This document shows, piece after piece, positions 52,791 through 61,296 of a stretch of 64,000 nt of DNA; positions within the stretch are counted from its first letter, which is position 1, and each line of letters starts with the position of its first letter. The translations under genes were made by a program, and so were the position numbers. The notes under the pieces were generated by a model. That model made no database searches and had not been told where the DNA came from. It saw only the letters and a program-made list of their open reading frames with translations. The stretch spans positions 279,497 through 343,496 of the forward strand of contig JBGANS010000002.1 of NCBI GenBank assembly GCA_044222195.1, in the 5' to 3' direction. The stretch comes from JAHBXE01 sp044222195 (GTDB taxonomy: Bacteria > Planctomycetota > Phycisphaerae > Phycisphaerales > UBA1924).

Positions 52791-53324
52791 ATGACTCAAC
52801 ACCCCGATCAACCCTTCAACCCCGCCCACATCACACGCCCGGCCCCCGTTCTGAAGTCGTACTACCTGATCACCTCTCTCTTTGCGGGCCCTCTCTTTTT
52901 CATCCCCCTCATCCCCCTCTGGTTCAAGTTCATCACGCTCAAGTACCGCTTCGATGATGAGGGCATTTCCATGTCCTGGGGTGTCATCTTCCGGCGCGAA
53001 ATCGTCCTCACCTACCGCCGGATCCAGGACATCCACGTCACCCGCAACATCATCCAGCGCTGGATGGGTCTTGCCACCGTCGCGATCCAGACCGCCTCCG
53101 GAAACGCTGCCGCCGAGATGTCCATCGAGGGCATCCTCCAGGCCGACGAGCTTCGCGACTTCCTCTACACCCGCATGCGAGGCGCCAAGGGCATCGATGC
53201 GCCTCACTCCGCCCATGCCTCGACGCAGGGACAGGCTGACCACGCTCCCGCCGATGAAGCCCTCACCCTCCTCCGTGACATCCGCGATGCCCTCAAGTCG
53301 CGGCCCTCCGGAGGTGCCCGATGA
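52791..53324 (+). CDS. bPH2 (YdbS-like) membrane protein
   Basis: 177 residues from ATG 52791. One or two N-terminal membrane helices ('YLITSLFAGPLFFIPLIPLW') are followed by a bacterial PH domain of the YdbS/YdbT type: 'LKYRFDDEGISMSWGVIFRREIVLTYRRIQDIHVTRNIIQRWMGLATVAIQTASG'. The C-terminal 50 residues are a disordered-looking tail with a final helix. The stop overlaps the start of the next PH-domain gene (ATGA), so the two are translated together and probably act as a pair at the membrane. Function unknown. Confidence 0.85.
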   Translation: MTQHPDQPFNPAHITRPAPVLKSYYLITSLFAGPLFFIPLIPLWFKFITLKYRFDDEGISMSWGVIFRREIVLTYRRIQDIHVTRNIIQRWMGLATVAIQTASGNAAAEMSIEGILQADELRDFLYTRMRGAKGIDAPHSAHASTQGQADHAPADEALTLLRDIRDALKSRPSGGAR

Positions 53325-54064
53325 AACCCGGCGAACGCGCAGCCGCCTGGGCCTACCGCGGCATCTGGCGCACCATCGTCAACTGGTTCAACATCCCCGA
53401 AGACCCGCCGACGCTGCCAAACGCACACGGCGAACCGGCCGACATCAGCAACCAACTCGACGCCTTCAAGCCGTCCCCTCAGTTCCTGAAGTATCTGAAG
53501 CTCGGCTTCTGGATCTGGCTCGTCATCATCGACGCCGCCATCCTGATCCCGTGGGGCATTCTGACGTACTTCCACCCGCTCATCGGCATGATCCTCGCCC
53601 CCATCGCCTGGGCCATCGCCGTCGTCCCCGACATCCTCGTCTACATCGGGCTCCATCTCCGTTACGACACCACGTGGTATCTCCTTACTGACCGCGCCCT
53701 CCGCATCCGCTCCGGCATCTGGGTCATCAAGGAAACAACCATCACCTACGAGAACATCCAGAACGTCACCATCCACCAGGGCCCCTTCCAGCGGTTCTTT
53801 GGCATCTCCAACGTCGTCGTCCGCACCGCCGGCGGTGGCGCTTCCCATGGCGGCAAAGGCCCCGTCACATCCCACCTCGGCCTCATCGAAGGCATCGCCA
53901 ACGCCGCGGCCATCCGCGACCGCATCATGGACCGCGTCCGCCAGTCCCGAACCGCCGGACTCGGAGATGAACGTGCCGCCGCGATCGACGCCTCGCGGCA
54001 ATGGTCCGCCGAACACGTGCACATGCTGCGAGAGATCCGAGACCTGGTCGTGGGGCCCGCGTAG
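53321..54064 (+). CDS. bPH2 (YdbT-like) membrane protein
   Basis: 247 residues from ATG 53321. Two membrane segments ('LGFWIWLVIIDAAILIPWGIL', 'MILAPIAWAIAVVPDILVYIGLHL') precede a PH domain with the family's 'YDTTWYLLTDRALRIRSGIWVIKETTITYENIQNVTIHQGPFQRFFGISNVVVRTAGGG'. The tail after about residue 195 is helical and ends 'HMLREIRDLVVGPA', a motif echoed in the partner's C-terminus ('LTLLRDIRDAL'), which suggests the two tails interact. Cotranscribed with the preceding gene. Confidence 0.85.
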   Translation: MKPGERAAAWAYRGIWRTIVNWFNIPEDPPTLPNAHGEPADISNQLDAFKPSPQFLKYLKLGFWIWLVIIDAAILIPWGILTYFHPLIGMILAPIAWAIAVVPDILVYIGLHLRYDTTWYLLTDRALRIRSGIWVIKETTITYENIQNVTIHQGPFQRFFGISNVVVRTAGGGASHGGKGPVTSHLGLIEGIANAAAIRDRIMDRVRQSRTAGLGDERAAAIDASRQWSAEHVHMLREIRDLVVGPA

Positions 54065-54110
54065 CGAGCACAAAGCACCAACGCGATCGTGGTGTGAGCC
54101 AGCTCAACAC

Positions 54111-55325
54111 TCAGAGGCCAAAAGGCTCCCAGTTCGCAAACCGCGCATAGCTCTGCGACCGCCCCGGCACCGCCGCCTTCTGCTCCGCCGTCAGCACCGC
54201 GTCGAGTGAGTCCCGCAGCGCCCGGTCAAGCACAAGCCTCTCCTGCCGATACTTCACCAGCGGGTGCGACTCATCCAGCCACGCCCCCGTGTACAACTGA
54301 TGCCTCGGATCGGCGGGGCGTTCCCCGACAACCAGCGCTTCGGGTTTGTTGTCGGGCTCAAACTGCCTCCACGCGGCCGCGCCGCGAGCCAGGAGTGCAG
54401 CGCGATCGGACTCATACTTCGTCTTGATCGTCGTGAAGCGAGACCGCTGCTCACCCGTCAGGCTGTCGAGCTCGCCGACATCCTTCAAGTAGCCATCCGC
54501 GAGAGTGGGGTGGATCAGAGCGGGATAGCTCAGGTCAAACACCTGCCTTTGAAATTTGGCCCTGACCCCCACCGGGAGCTGTTCCCCAATCTGCCGCGAG
54601 TACCGGTCGTTGATGTCCCGCACCGCCCCTCGGACGCGCTGCGCCTCGTCCCACATCGCCTTCGCCGCGCCGAGATCATTCTTGATCGCCTCGCGAAACG
54701 CGGTGTTCTTCTCCTCCAGAAACCGCTCGCGCGCGACCAGTGCATGATCGATCTCGCCGCTGTACCGGTTCAGCAACTCGGCCAACTCGCCCGACGGCGG
54801 GCCGCCCAAAGCATCCTCAGTCAGGCGGACCAGGTCAACGCTTTCGCCCGCCAATCGCCCATCGCCGATGTGCTTGATCCTGCGGAGCTCCCGCTCCACG
54901 ATCGGCCACCGTGCCTCCTCATCGCGCGACAGCAGGCTCTTGAGGTCCTCCAGAAACGACTTCCTCAACTGCTCGGACCGAGTCTCCCATTGGTTCACCC
55001 GCTTCCGCGCCGGCTCCAGAAGCCCGACGTTCTGCATCGCCTGGGCCCTCTCGATCTCTCCATTCACAAAGTCGCGAACCTCACCACCCTCGGTCCGCAA
55101 CGCCACGGCGTATCCCTGATACAAGTCCTCAACAGCCTGCGTCTCTGGCTTCCCCAAACCCAGCACGCGCACCACAATCTTCAGATCCGAAGCCGAAAGC
55201 GTCGGCTGGAAGCTGCTCTGATCGCTGTACACACCCTGCGTCATGACGCTGGACTGGGCGAAGGCATGGGGCTCAAGCAGTCCAAGAACGACCGCCGTCA
55301 TCAGAGTTGTGCTGCGATGGAGCAT
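54111..55325 (-). CDS. Exported helical protein of unknown function
   Basis: 404 residues from ATG 55325; the longer frame to 55430 lacks a signal-like start. The N-terminus is a Sec signal (LMTAVVLGLLEPHAFAQ). The mature protein is almost wholly helical with high charge, for example 'EIERAQAMQNVGLLEPARKRVNQWETRSEQLRKSFLEDLKSLLSRDEEARWPIVERELRR'. The stretch 'LTGEQRSRFTTIKTKYESDRAALLAR' is like the helical pattern of periplasmic stress sensors (Spy/CpxP-like 'LT.EQ..k'), but the match is weak. I recognise no domain with confidence. Confidence 0.65.
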   Translation of the reverse strand: MLHRSTTLMTAVVLGLLEPHAFAQSSVMTQGVYSDQSSFQPTLSASDLKIVVRVLGLGKPETQAVEDLYQGYAVALRTEGGEVRDFVNGEIERAQAMQNVGLLEPARKRVNQWETRSEQLRKSFLEDLKSLLSRDEEARWPIVERELRRIKHIGDGRLAGESVDLVRLTEDALGGPPSGELAELLNRYSGEIDHALVARERFLEEKNTAFREAIKNDLGAAKAMWDEAQRVRGAVRDINDRYSRQIGEQLPVGVRAKFQRQVFDLSYPALIHPTLADGYLKDVGELDSLTGEQRSRFTTIKTKYESDRAALLARGAAAWRQFEPDNKPEALVVGERPADPRHQLYTGAWLDESHPLVKYRQERLVLDRALRDSLDAVLTAEQKAAVPGRSQSYARFANWEPFGL

Positions 55326-55449
55326 GGTGAAGGGTCTCCGTCTGATGATTGACTGGACGCCGGTTTGTCCCATTCCCTGCAATGGCCTTCTGAATGTCGG
55401 CAGGAACACTCTGTTTAACATAACATTCATTATCGGACTTAGTGGGGAG

Positions 55450-55466
55450 GGGCCGCACCGCGGCCC
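55450..55466 (-). terminator. Stem-loop directly after the antiporter stop
   Basis: GGGCCGC pairs with GCGGCCC around ACC, directly abutting the antiporter stop codon (55469-55467). No T run follows, so intrinsic termination is uncertain. Confidence 0.35.
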
Positions 55467-56786
55467 TCACGCCACCGCCGCACTCCGCATCTTCGCCGAC
55501 CTCGCCTGGTCCCTTCCATACACCAGTTCGAAAATCGGCGTCGCCATCAGCGTCGTGACAATCGCCATCACCACCATCATGCTGAACAGCTCGTCCGTGA
55601 TGATCCCGAAGTCGCGCCCAATATTGAGAATGATCAACTCCATCAGCCCGCGCGAGTTCATCAACGCGCCGATCGCCATCGACTCCCGGTGCGACTCTCC
55701 CATCCACCGCGCCGCCGCGTAGCACGCCGCCCCCTTGCCGATCACCGCGACCGCCAGCAGCAGCGCCGCAATCAGCCACAACTCCGGCGTATTGACCAGC
55801 GTGATCCGCGTGTTCAGCCCCGAGTACACGAAGAACATCGGCAGCAGCAGATTCACCACCGCCGGTTCCAGCTTCTTCTGCAGCTGTTCCGCGAACTCGC
55901 CCCGAGGCACGGCCGCCCCCAGAATAAACGCTCCGAACACCGCGTAGATCCCGATGTAATCCGTGTACCACGACGCCACCATCAGCAGCGCAAGGATCAT
56001 CGGCATCTCGAACCCGTGCATCGGCCTTACGCTCTTGCACAAGCCCAGCAGTCGCGCGATCAGCCCCCGCCCGATCGTCAGCATCGCGACCGCGTACACA
56101 ACTCCCCCGCCGATCGCCAGCGCCGCGATCATCGGATCCGACTTAAAGCTCGCCAGCACGATCGCCAGCACACACCACGCCGCGGCGTCATCACTCGAGC
56201 CCGCCGCCAGGGCAAGAGTCCCCAGAGAGGTCACCGACAGCCCCCGCTCATAGATGATCCTGGCCAGCATCGGGAACGCCGTGATGGACATCGCCGCGCC
56301 AAGAAACAGCACATTCTCCCACAGACTCACACCCGGCTTGAACAAAGCCGTATTGTCCCTCATCAGGAAGGCAACCAGTCCCCCCAGCGCAAAGGGAGCC
56401 AGAATCCCCGCCAGTGAGACCGCCGCCGCCGACTTCAGCCGCTTGCTGATCAAGTCGCCCCGGAACTCCACCCCCACCAGGAACATGTAGCACGCCAAGC
56501 CGATCTGGGCGAAGCAGTAGATCACCGTCATCAGCGGGTGCGACACCTGCTTGCCCGCCGCGACCACGGGCGCCCCGTCAATCAACAGCTTCGCGGGAAA
56601 CAAGGCCTCGTGCCACCCCGGCGCGAGCAACCCGAACAGCGAAGGCCCAAGCAGCACCCCCGCGATCATCTCTCCCACCACCTGCGGCTGTCCGAGTCTT
56701 CGCACCAGCACCCCAACCACGCGGCAGGCCCCGAGAATCACCGCGAACTGCAGGAAAAACTGGATTGACAACTGGAAGTTCGACAT
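55467..56786 (-). CDS. Cation:proton antiporter (CPA2/KefB-type membrane domain)
   Basis: 439 residues, about 12 membrane helices. It matches the Na+/H+ exchanger domain: 'LGQPQVVGEMIAGVLLGPSLFG' near the N-terminus, 'GLACYMFLVGVEF', 'AMSITAFPMLARIIYERG', and 'LALAAGSSDDAAAWCVLAIVLA' with the paired Asp typical of ion binding. The end carries 'GALMNSRGLMELIILNIGRDFGIITDELFSMMVVMAIVTTLMATPI'. No C-terminal TrkA-N/RCK domain is present, so regulation would differ from KefB/KefC. It is in the inner membrane and exchanges Na+ or K+ for protons. Confidence 0.92.
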   Translation of the reverse strand: MSNFQLSIQFFLQFAVILGACRVVGVLVRRLGQPQVVGEMIAGVLLGPSLFGLLAPGWHEALFPAKLLIDGAPVVAAGKQVSHPLMTVIYCFAQIGLACYMFLVGVEFRGDLISKRLKSAAAVSLAGILAPFALGGLVAFLMRDNTALFKPGVSLWENVLFLGAAMSITAFPMLARIIYERGLSVTSLGTLALAAGSSDDAAAWCVLAIVLASFKSDPMIAALAIGGGVVYAVAMLTIGRGLIARLLGLCKSVRPMHGFEMPMILALLMVASWYTDYIGIYAVFGAFILGAAVPRGEFAEQLQKKLEPAVVNLLLPMFFVYSGLNTRITLVNTPELWLIAALLLAVAVIGKGAACYAAARWMGESHRESMAIGALMNSRGLMELIILNIGRDFGIITDELFSMMVVMAIVTTLMATPIFELVYGRDQARSAKMRSAAVA

Positions 56787-56850
56787 GCGCCCCTAGCCTA
56801 TCGCGTTTCCACATTTGCCGCGAAGCCACAAACCCGGGACACTCTCGCCA

Positions 56851-58371
56851 ATGTCCACCCCGCTCCTGCTCAACGCCGCCCCCCTCTCCATCCGCGACGT
56901 CATCGCCGTCGCACGAAACGGCCGCATGGTCCACCTCGGCGACGCCGCCCGAGAGAAACTCGCCCTCGCCCGCCTGACCGTCGACTCCGCGACCCACGAC
57001 GGCCAGCCCCACTACGGAATCAACACCGGTTTCGGATCTCTCTCCCGCCAGCGCATCAACGATCAGGACCTTCGCACTCTCCAGCGCAATCTCGTCCGCT
57101 CACACTCCGCCGGTATCGGCGAACCGCTCCCAGAAGAAACCGTCCGCGCCATGCTCCTGCTCCTCGCCGCCTCTCTCTCCCGCGGCCTCTCCGGCATCCG
57201 CACCGCCGTCGTCGAGCAGATCATCGCCATGCTCAACGCCGGCGTCACGCCGCTCGTGCCCAGCGTCGGGTCGGTCGGCGCCTCCGGCGATCTCGCCCCT
57301 CTCGCCCACGCCGCGCTCGTCATGATCGGCGAAGGCGATGCCCTTGTCCGCGGCGGTTCCGTCCCCGGCGCCCAGGCCCTCGCCCGTGCAGGACTCAAGC
57401 CCATCGACCTCGAAGCCAAGGAAGGCCTCGCCCTCATCAACGGCACCCATCTCATGGCCGCCCAGGGCGCCCTGCTCTGCCACGACTTTGAACAGCTCTT
57501 CGATTCCGCACTCCTCGCCACCGCCATGTCCATCGACGGCTGCCGCGCCACCGACGCCTTCCTCGATCCCCGCGTCTACCAGGCCCGCAACCAGCCCGGC
57601 CCCGCCCTCGCCGCGGCGTCGCTCTCCCGCCTTCTCGCCGGAAGCCAGATCATCCCGGCCCATCGAGTCAACGACCCCCGAGTTCAAGACCCCTACTCCC
57701 TTCGCTGCGCCCCGACCGTCCTCGGCGCCGCCTGGGACGCCGCGGGTTATGTAAAGCTCGCCATCGAGCGCGAACTCGGCGCCGTCACCGACAACCCTCT
57801 CATCTTCGATACCCAGCCCACCATCGTCTCCGCCGGCAACTTCCACGGCATGCCCCTGGCCATCCCGCTCGACACGCTCGCCATCGCCATCTCGCACATC
57901 GCCGGAATCTCCGAACGCCGAACCTTCTTCATGCTCAGCGCGACCGACCCACAGAACCCGACCCGCGCCTACCTCAGCCCCCAGCCCGGCCTGCACTCGG
58001 GATTGATGATCGCGCAATACACCGCCGCCGCCGCGTGCAACGAAATCGTCGGCCTCTGCACCCCCGCCAGCGTGTCGAACATCCCGACCAGCGCGGGCAC
58101 GGAAGACTACAACTCTTTCGGCCCTCGAAGCGCCGCCAAGGCCCGCCGCGCTCTCGACCTCGCACGCGACGTCGTCGCCATCGAGCTCCTCTGCGCCGCC
58201 GAAGCCATCGAGTACCAGCGCCCGCTCATGTCCGGAACGCTCGTCGAGCAGGCGCACGCCGCCATACGGTCGCGCGTCCCACGCCTCACAGCGGATCGCC
58301 CGCTCTCGGCCGACATCGCGAACATTTCCCTGTTGATTCGCGAACGCCCGCTTCAGACGCTCCCGCCATGA
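56851..58371 (+). CDS. hutH: Histidine ammonia-lyase
   Basis: 506 residues from ATG 56851. It deaminates histidine to urocanate. The self-made MIO cofactor forms from Ala-Ser-Gly in 'GSVGASGDLAPLAHAAL'. Also present: 'YGINTGFGSLSRQRI', 'KEGLALINGTHLMAAQGAL' and 'LIFDTQPTIVSAGNFHGMPLAIPLDTLAIAISHIA', and 'SNIPTSAGTEDYNSFGPRSA'. Next gene on the same strand is hutU, so the two first steps are together. hutI, hutF/hutG and a HutC-like regulator are not seen in the window. Confidence 0.97.
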   Translation: MSTPLLLNAAPLSIRDVIAVARNGRMVHLGDAAREKLALARLTVDSATHDGQPHYGINTGFGSLSRQRINDQDLRTLQRNLVRSHSAGIGEPLPEETVRAMLLLLAASLSRGLSGIRTAVVEQIIAMLNAGVTPLVPSVGSVGASGDLAPLAHAALVMIGEGDALVRGGSVPGAQALARAGLKPIDLEAKEGLALINGTHLMAAQGALLCHDFEQLFDSALLATAMSIDGCRATDAFLDPRVYQARNQPGPALAAASLSRLLAGSQIIPAHRVNDPRVQDPYSLRCAPTVLGAAWDAAGYVKLAIERELGAVTDNPLIFDTQPTIVSAGNFHGMPLAIPLDTLAIAISHIAGISERRTFFMLSATDPQNPTRAYLSPQPGLHSGLMIAQYTAAAACNEIVGLCTPASVSNIPTSAGTEDYNSFGPRSAAKARRALDLARDVVAIELLCAAEAIEYQRPLMSGTLVEQAHAAIRSRVPRLTADRPLSADIANISLLIRERPLQTLPP

Positions 58372-58617
58372 GCGCGTCGCCCGGCGGCGCACACTGGAAT
58401 CGTTTGAACCTCGAACGCGAGCGCGCCCGTGCCGCCCCGATCCGGATAATTCCCACCTTTGGAACGCCGCGCTCAGAGCCATCCGCCGCGATTGCAGATT
58501 TGCACTTGTGTCGGACCGATGAACGGGATACGTTGTAGACGTTCGGCGCACAAGGGTGGTCTCGTGAGTGCGCCCGACGGGTTCATTCGAGGTGTTCAGA
58601 AGGGAAAGGCAGCGAAC

Positions 58618-60348
58618 ATGTCCACGGCCACGGCTGAGGCTCAGCGCACGCGCCGGCGCAACGGTTCTTCCCACGCTCGTCAACCCGATCTGGGCACGCC
58701 GCGCACCGTCTCCGCCCCGCGAGGCCCCCACCGCTCGTGCAAAACCTGGCAGGCCGAAGCCGCCATGCGCATGCTCATGAACAACCTCGACCCCGAGGTC
58801 GCCGAAGATTCAGACAACCTCATCGTCTACGGCGGCCGCGGCCAAGCCGCCCGCTCCTGGCCCGCCTTCGAATCGATCATCTCCACTCTTCAACGCCTCG
58901 AGCCCGACGAAACCCTCCTCGTCCAATCCGGAAAGCCCGTCGGCGTCGTCAAAACCCACGAGGGCGCCCCGCGCGTCCTCATCGCCAACTCAAATCTCGT
59001 CCCCCACTGGGCCACCCAAGGCCACTTCGACGACCTCGCCGCCAAAGGCCTCATCATGTACGGCCAGATGACGGCCGGTTCCTGGATCTACATCGGCACC
59101 CAGGGCATCCTCCAAGGCACCTACGAAACCTTCGCCGAACTCGCCCGCCAGCACTTCAACGGCTCCCTCGTCGGACGCCTCTGCGTCACCGCCGGCTGCG
59201 GCGGAATGGGCGGCGCCCAGCCCCTCGCCGTCACCATGAACGGCGGAGTCTGCCTCGTCGCCGATGTCGATTACTCCCGCCTCGCCCGCCGCGTCAAAGA
59301 CCGCTACCTCGACGAGACCGTCAACGGAATCGATGAAGCCATCGACCGCGCACTCACCTTCTCCAAGGGCCGCGGCTCACGCAGCATCGGCGTCGATTGC
59401 AACGCCGTCGAACTCCTCGAACGCCTCATCGAACGCGGCATCACCCCCGACGCCCTCACCGACCAGACCAGCGCCCACGACCCGCTCAACGGCTACGTCC
59501 CCCTCGGCATGACCGTCGGCGAGGCCGAAGTCATGCGCCGCATCTACCCCGACGAATACCGCCAGCACAGTCTCTTCACCATCGAACGCCACGTCCGCGC
59601 CATGGTCGAACTCCAATCCCGCGGCAGCAAAACCTTCGATTACGGCAACAACATCCGCCAGCACGCCTTCGACCAGGGCTTCGAAGACGCCTTCAGCTTC
59701 CCCGGCTTCGTCCCCGCCTACATCCGCCCACAGTTCTGTGTAGGCCGCGGCCCCTTCCGCTGGGCCGCCCTCTCCGGCGACCCCCAGGACATCTACACCA
59801 CCGACGCCGAGCTCATGAAACTCTTCCCCAGCGACCGCGGCCTCCACCGCTGGCTCACCCTCGCCCGCGACCGCGTCGCCTTCCAGGGCCTCCCCGCCCG
59901 CATCTGCTGGCTCGGCCAGGGCCAGCGTGACAAAGCCGGCCTGCTCTTCAACGAGCTGGTCGCGTCCGGCCGCGTCAAAGCCCCCATCGTCATCGGCCGC
60001 GACCACCTCGACTGCGGCTCTGTCGCCAGCCCCAACCGCGAAACCGAAGCGATGAAAGACGGCTCCGACGCCATCAGCGACTGGGCCATCTTGAACGCCC
60101 TCGTCAACGTCGCCAGCGGCGCCAGCTGGGTCAGCTTCCACCACGGCGGCGGCGTCGGAATCGGCTTCAGCCAGCACGCCGGCCAAGTCATCGTCGCCGA
60201 CGGCACCCCCGAAGCCGCAACCCGCCTCAGCCGCGTCCTAACCAACGACCCCGCCATGGGCGTCTTCCGCCACGCCGACGCCGGCTACGAAGAAGCCCGC
60301 CAATGCGCGGCAGAGCAGAGCCTCGACGTCCCCATGAAATCGTGGTAA
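58618..60348 (+). CDS. hutU: Urocanate hydratase
   Basis: 576 residues from ATG 58618, with AAAGG-rich sequence upstream; a longer frame exists but lacks homology. It hydrates urocanate to imidazolone propionate. Conserved NAD-binding and active-site motifs: 'NNLDPEVAEDSDNLIVYGGRGQAARSWPAFESI', 'WATQGHFDDLAAKGLIMYGQMTAGSWIYIGTQGILQGTYETFAE', 'LCVTAGCGGMGGAQPLAVTMNGG' (with the catalytic Cys region following) and 'ARICWLGQGQRDKAGLLFNELV'. The first 40 residues are basic and probably disordered. The last residues (PMKSW) and the stop lie in a 14-bp repeat that recurs three times downstream. Confidence 0.96.
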   Translation: MSTATAEAQRTRRRNGSSHARQPDLGTPRTVSAPRGPHRSCKTWQAEAAMRMLMNNLDPEVAEDSDNLIVYGGRGQAARSWPAFESIISTLQRLEPDETLLVQSGKPVGVVKTHEGAPRVLIANSNLVPHWATQGHFDDLAAKGLIMYGQMTAGSWIYIGTQGILQGTYETFAELARQHFNGSLVGRLCVTAGCGGMGGAQPLAVTMNGGVCLVADVDYSRLARRVKDRYLDETVNGIDEAIDRALTFSKGRGSRSIGVDCNAVELLERLIERGITPDALTDQTSAHDPLNGYVPLGMTVGEAEVMRRIYPDEYRQHSLFTIERHVRAMVELQSRGSKTFDYGNNIRQHAFDQGFEDAFSFPGFVPAYIRPQFCVGRGPFRWAALSGDPQDIYTTDAELMKLFPSDRGLHRWLTLARDRVAFQGLPARICWLGQGQRDKAGLLFNELVASGRVKAPIVIGRDHLDCGSVASPNRETEAMKDGSDAISDWAILNALVNVASGASWVSFHHGGGVGIGFSQHAGQVIVADGTPEAATRLSRVLTNDPAMGVFRHADAGYEEARQCAAEQSLDVPMKSW

Positions 60349-60396
60349 CGCCCTTCCTGCTCCCTCTCCCTGAGGGAGGGGGTTGGGGGGAGGGTT
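60332..60396. repeat. Compound repeat module 1 (14-mer plus G-rich palindrome)
   Basis: The module begins with CCATGAAATCGTGG (60332-60345) inside the hutU 3' end. Then comes a CTCCCTGAGGGAG core and GGGGTTGGGGGGAGGGTT. The same arrangement recurs at 60973-61038. The element probably created or replaced the end of hutU. Confidence 0.75.
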
Positions 60397-60447
60397 TCTT
60401 CCGCGCCGGTATCGAACGCAAGCCAGGTTCGCCACCAAGTAGCCTCA

Positions 60448-60465
60448 TCCCCATGAAATCGTGGT
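60448..60465. repeat. 14-mer repeat copy B
   Basis: CCATGAAATCGTGG (60451-60464) with TCC before and T after, 18 bases shared with the hutU-end copy. A TGA follows in the frame used by hutU. Confidence 0.7.
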
Positions 60466-60521
60466 GATTCTTCTCTTCATGCCGTGCCTGTCTTCAGGCC
60501 GAAGGCCTCGACCGTCTATAG

Positions 60522-60553
60522 CCGGGGGTCGCGGCGTTTCGCCGCACCCCCGG
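60522..60553. repeat. Long hairpin, 14-bp stem with one bulge
   Basis: CCGGGGGT and GCGGCG pair with CGCCGC and ACCCCCGG, leaving a bulged C at 60530 and a TTT loop. No T run follows. It is the longest hairpin of the cluster. Confidence 0.7.
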
Positions 60554-60649
60554 ACCACCCCGGTTGATGACCGCAGGCTGAAGGCCTGCTCATGCGGTTG
60601 CCGCACGGTGTAAAGACGCGAGTCGTATCGAGCCGCCAAGCTTCTCAAT

Positions 60650-60670
60650 GTCCCCATGAAATCGTGGTAA
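60650..60670. repeat. 14-mer repeat copy C
   Basis: Identical to the hutU end over 21 bases (60328-60348), including the TAA stop. Confidence 0.75.
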
Positions 60671-60720
60671 AACGCCCCAGCGTGTGGATTCGTCTTCGCC
60701 CCTTGGGCGCTCGGTGGTTG

Positions 60721-60740
60721 CGAGTGGCTTCAGCCACTCG
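60721..60740. repeat. Hairpin with TTCA loop (CGAGTGGC stem)
   Basis: CGAGTGGC-TTCA-GCCACTCG, a perfect 8-bp stem. One of several hairpins here with the same loop but different stems. Confidence 0.7.
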
Positions 60741-60840
60741 AACGCGAAGTTTGTTCTTCTCTTCGGCCCCTTGGGCCGGCGCTGATCACGGACCCAAGAC
60801 CCGTCGGCCCAAAGGGCCGGGGCAGGACGGGAGACATCAA

Positions 60841-60861
60841 CGAGCGACTTGAAGTCGCTCG
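60841..60861. repeat. Hairpin with TGA loop (CGAGCGACT stem)
   Basis: CGAGCGACT-TGA-AGTCGCTCG, a perfect 9-bp stem; the top can also be read as TTGAA. Confidence 0.7.
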
Positions 60862-60972
60862 CAACGATCGTGTGCCGAAGCGGCGAGAACCCTGCCTAGC
60901 CTCATGAGTTCACGGCGTTGCCCGTAAGGGGCGGAGGCGACGCTCCATCCCGCATCCCGCCCACAACAACCA

Positions 60973-61038
60973 CCATGAAATCGTGGAAGCCCCCGCTCCT
61001 GCTCCCCCTCCCTGAGGGAGGGGGCTGGGGGGAGGGTT
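60973..61038. repeat. Compound repeat module 2
   Basis: CCATGAAATCGTGG (60973-60986), then CTCCTGCTCCCC, CTCCCTGAGGGAG and a G-rich run ending AGGGTT. Same order and spacing as module 1, with a few base differences. Confidence 0.75.
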
Positions 61039-61066
61039 ACTTCGGCAGGTGACGCCAAGACTCCCC

Positions 61067-61084
61067 AGCCCGCTTCAGCGGGCT
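61067..61084. repeat. Hairpin with TTCA loop (AGCCCGC stem)
   Basis: AGCCCGC-TTCA-GCGGGCT, perfect 7-bp stem. Confidence 0.65.
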
Positions 61085-61098
61085 TGCTCGCTCGTAGG

Positions 61099-61116
61099 CC
61101 ACGCCTTCAGGCGTGG
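61099..61116. repeat. Hairpin with TTCA loop (CCACGCC stem)
   Basis: CCACGCC-TTCA-GGCGTGG, perfect 7-bp stem. Confidence 0.65.
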
Positions 61117-61159
61117 TTCACAACCCACCCCACCCCATTCTCTTCTGTTTCATTCCCCC

Positions 61160-61177
61160 AGCCCGTTTCAACGGGCT
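61160..61177. repeat. Hairpin with TTCA loop (AGCCCGT stem)
   Basis: AGCCCGT-TTCA-ACGGGCT, perfect 7-bp stem. Compared with the hairpin at 61067, the closing pair is T-A instead of C-G, a compensatory change. Confidence 0.65.
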
Positions 61178-61236
61178 TCAATTCTGTGCCCGCCTTCAGG
61201 CAACCGGTGCGTCGATACGCATGTTGCGCATCGTTC

Positions 61237-61253
61237 CGGCCCCACCGGGGCCG
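61237..61253. repeat. Hairpin with ACC loop (CGGCCCC stem)
   Basis: CGGCCCC-ACC-GGGGCCG, perfect 7-bp stem. The ACC loop is shared with the palindrome at the window end. Confidence 0.6.
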
Positions 61254-61274
61254 CGGGCTGTAGCCACGCGTGGA

Positions 61275-61296
61275 GCGACGCTGTCCTAAGCGTCGC
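61275..61296. repeat. Hairpin with 8-bp stem (GCGACGCT)
   Basis: GCGACGCT-GTCCTA-AGCGTCGC, perfect 8-bp stem. It lies about 140 bases before the GYF gene. Confidence 0.6.

Noticed and set aside
57100..58731. A 543-residue minus-strand frame
   Set aside because: Antisense to hutH, which has full catalytic motifs; composition is Gly/Glu/Asp-rich as expected for a shadow frame.
60332..60986. Possible CRISPR array from the four 14-mers
   Set aside because: Repeats are too short and the gaps (about 105, 190 and 305 bases) vary widely; no cas genes are present.
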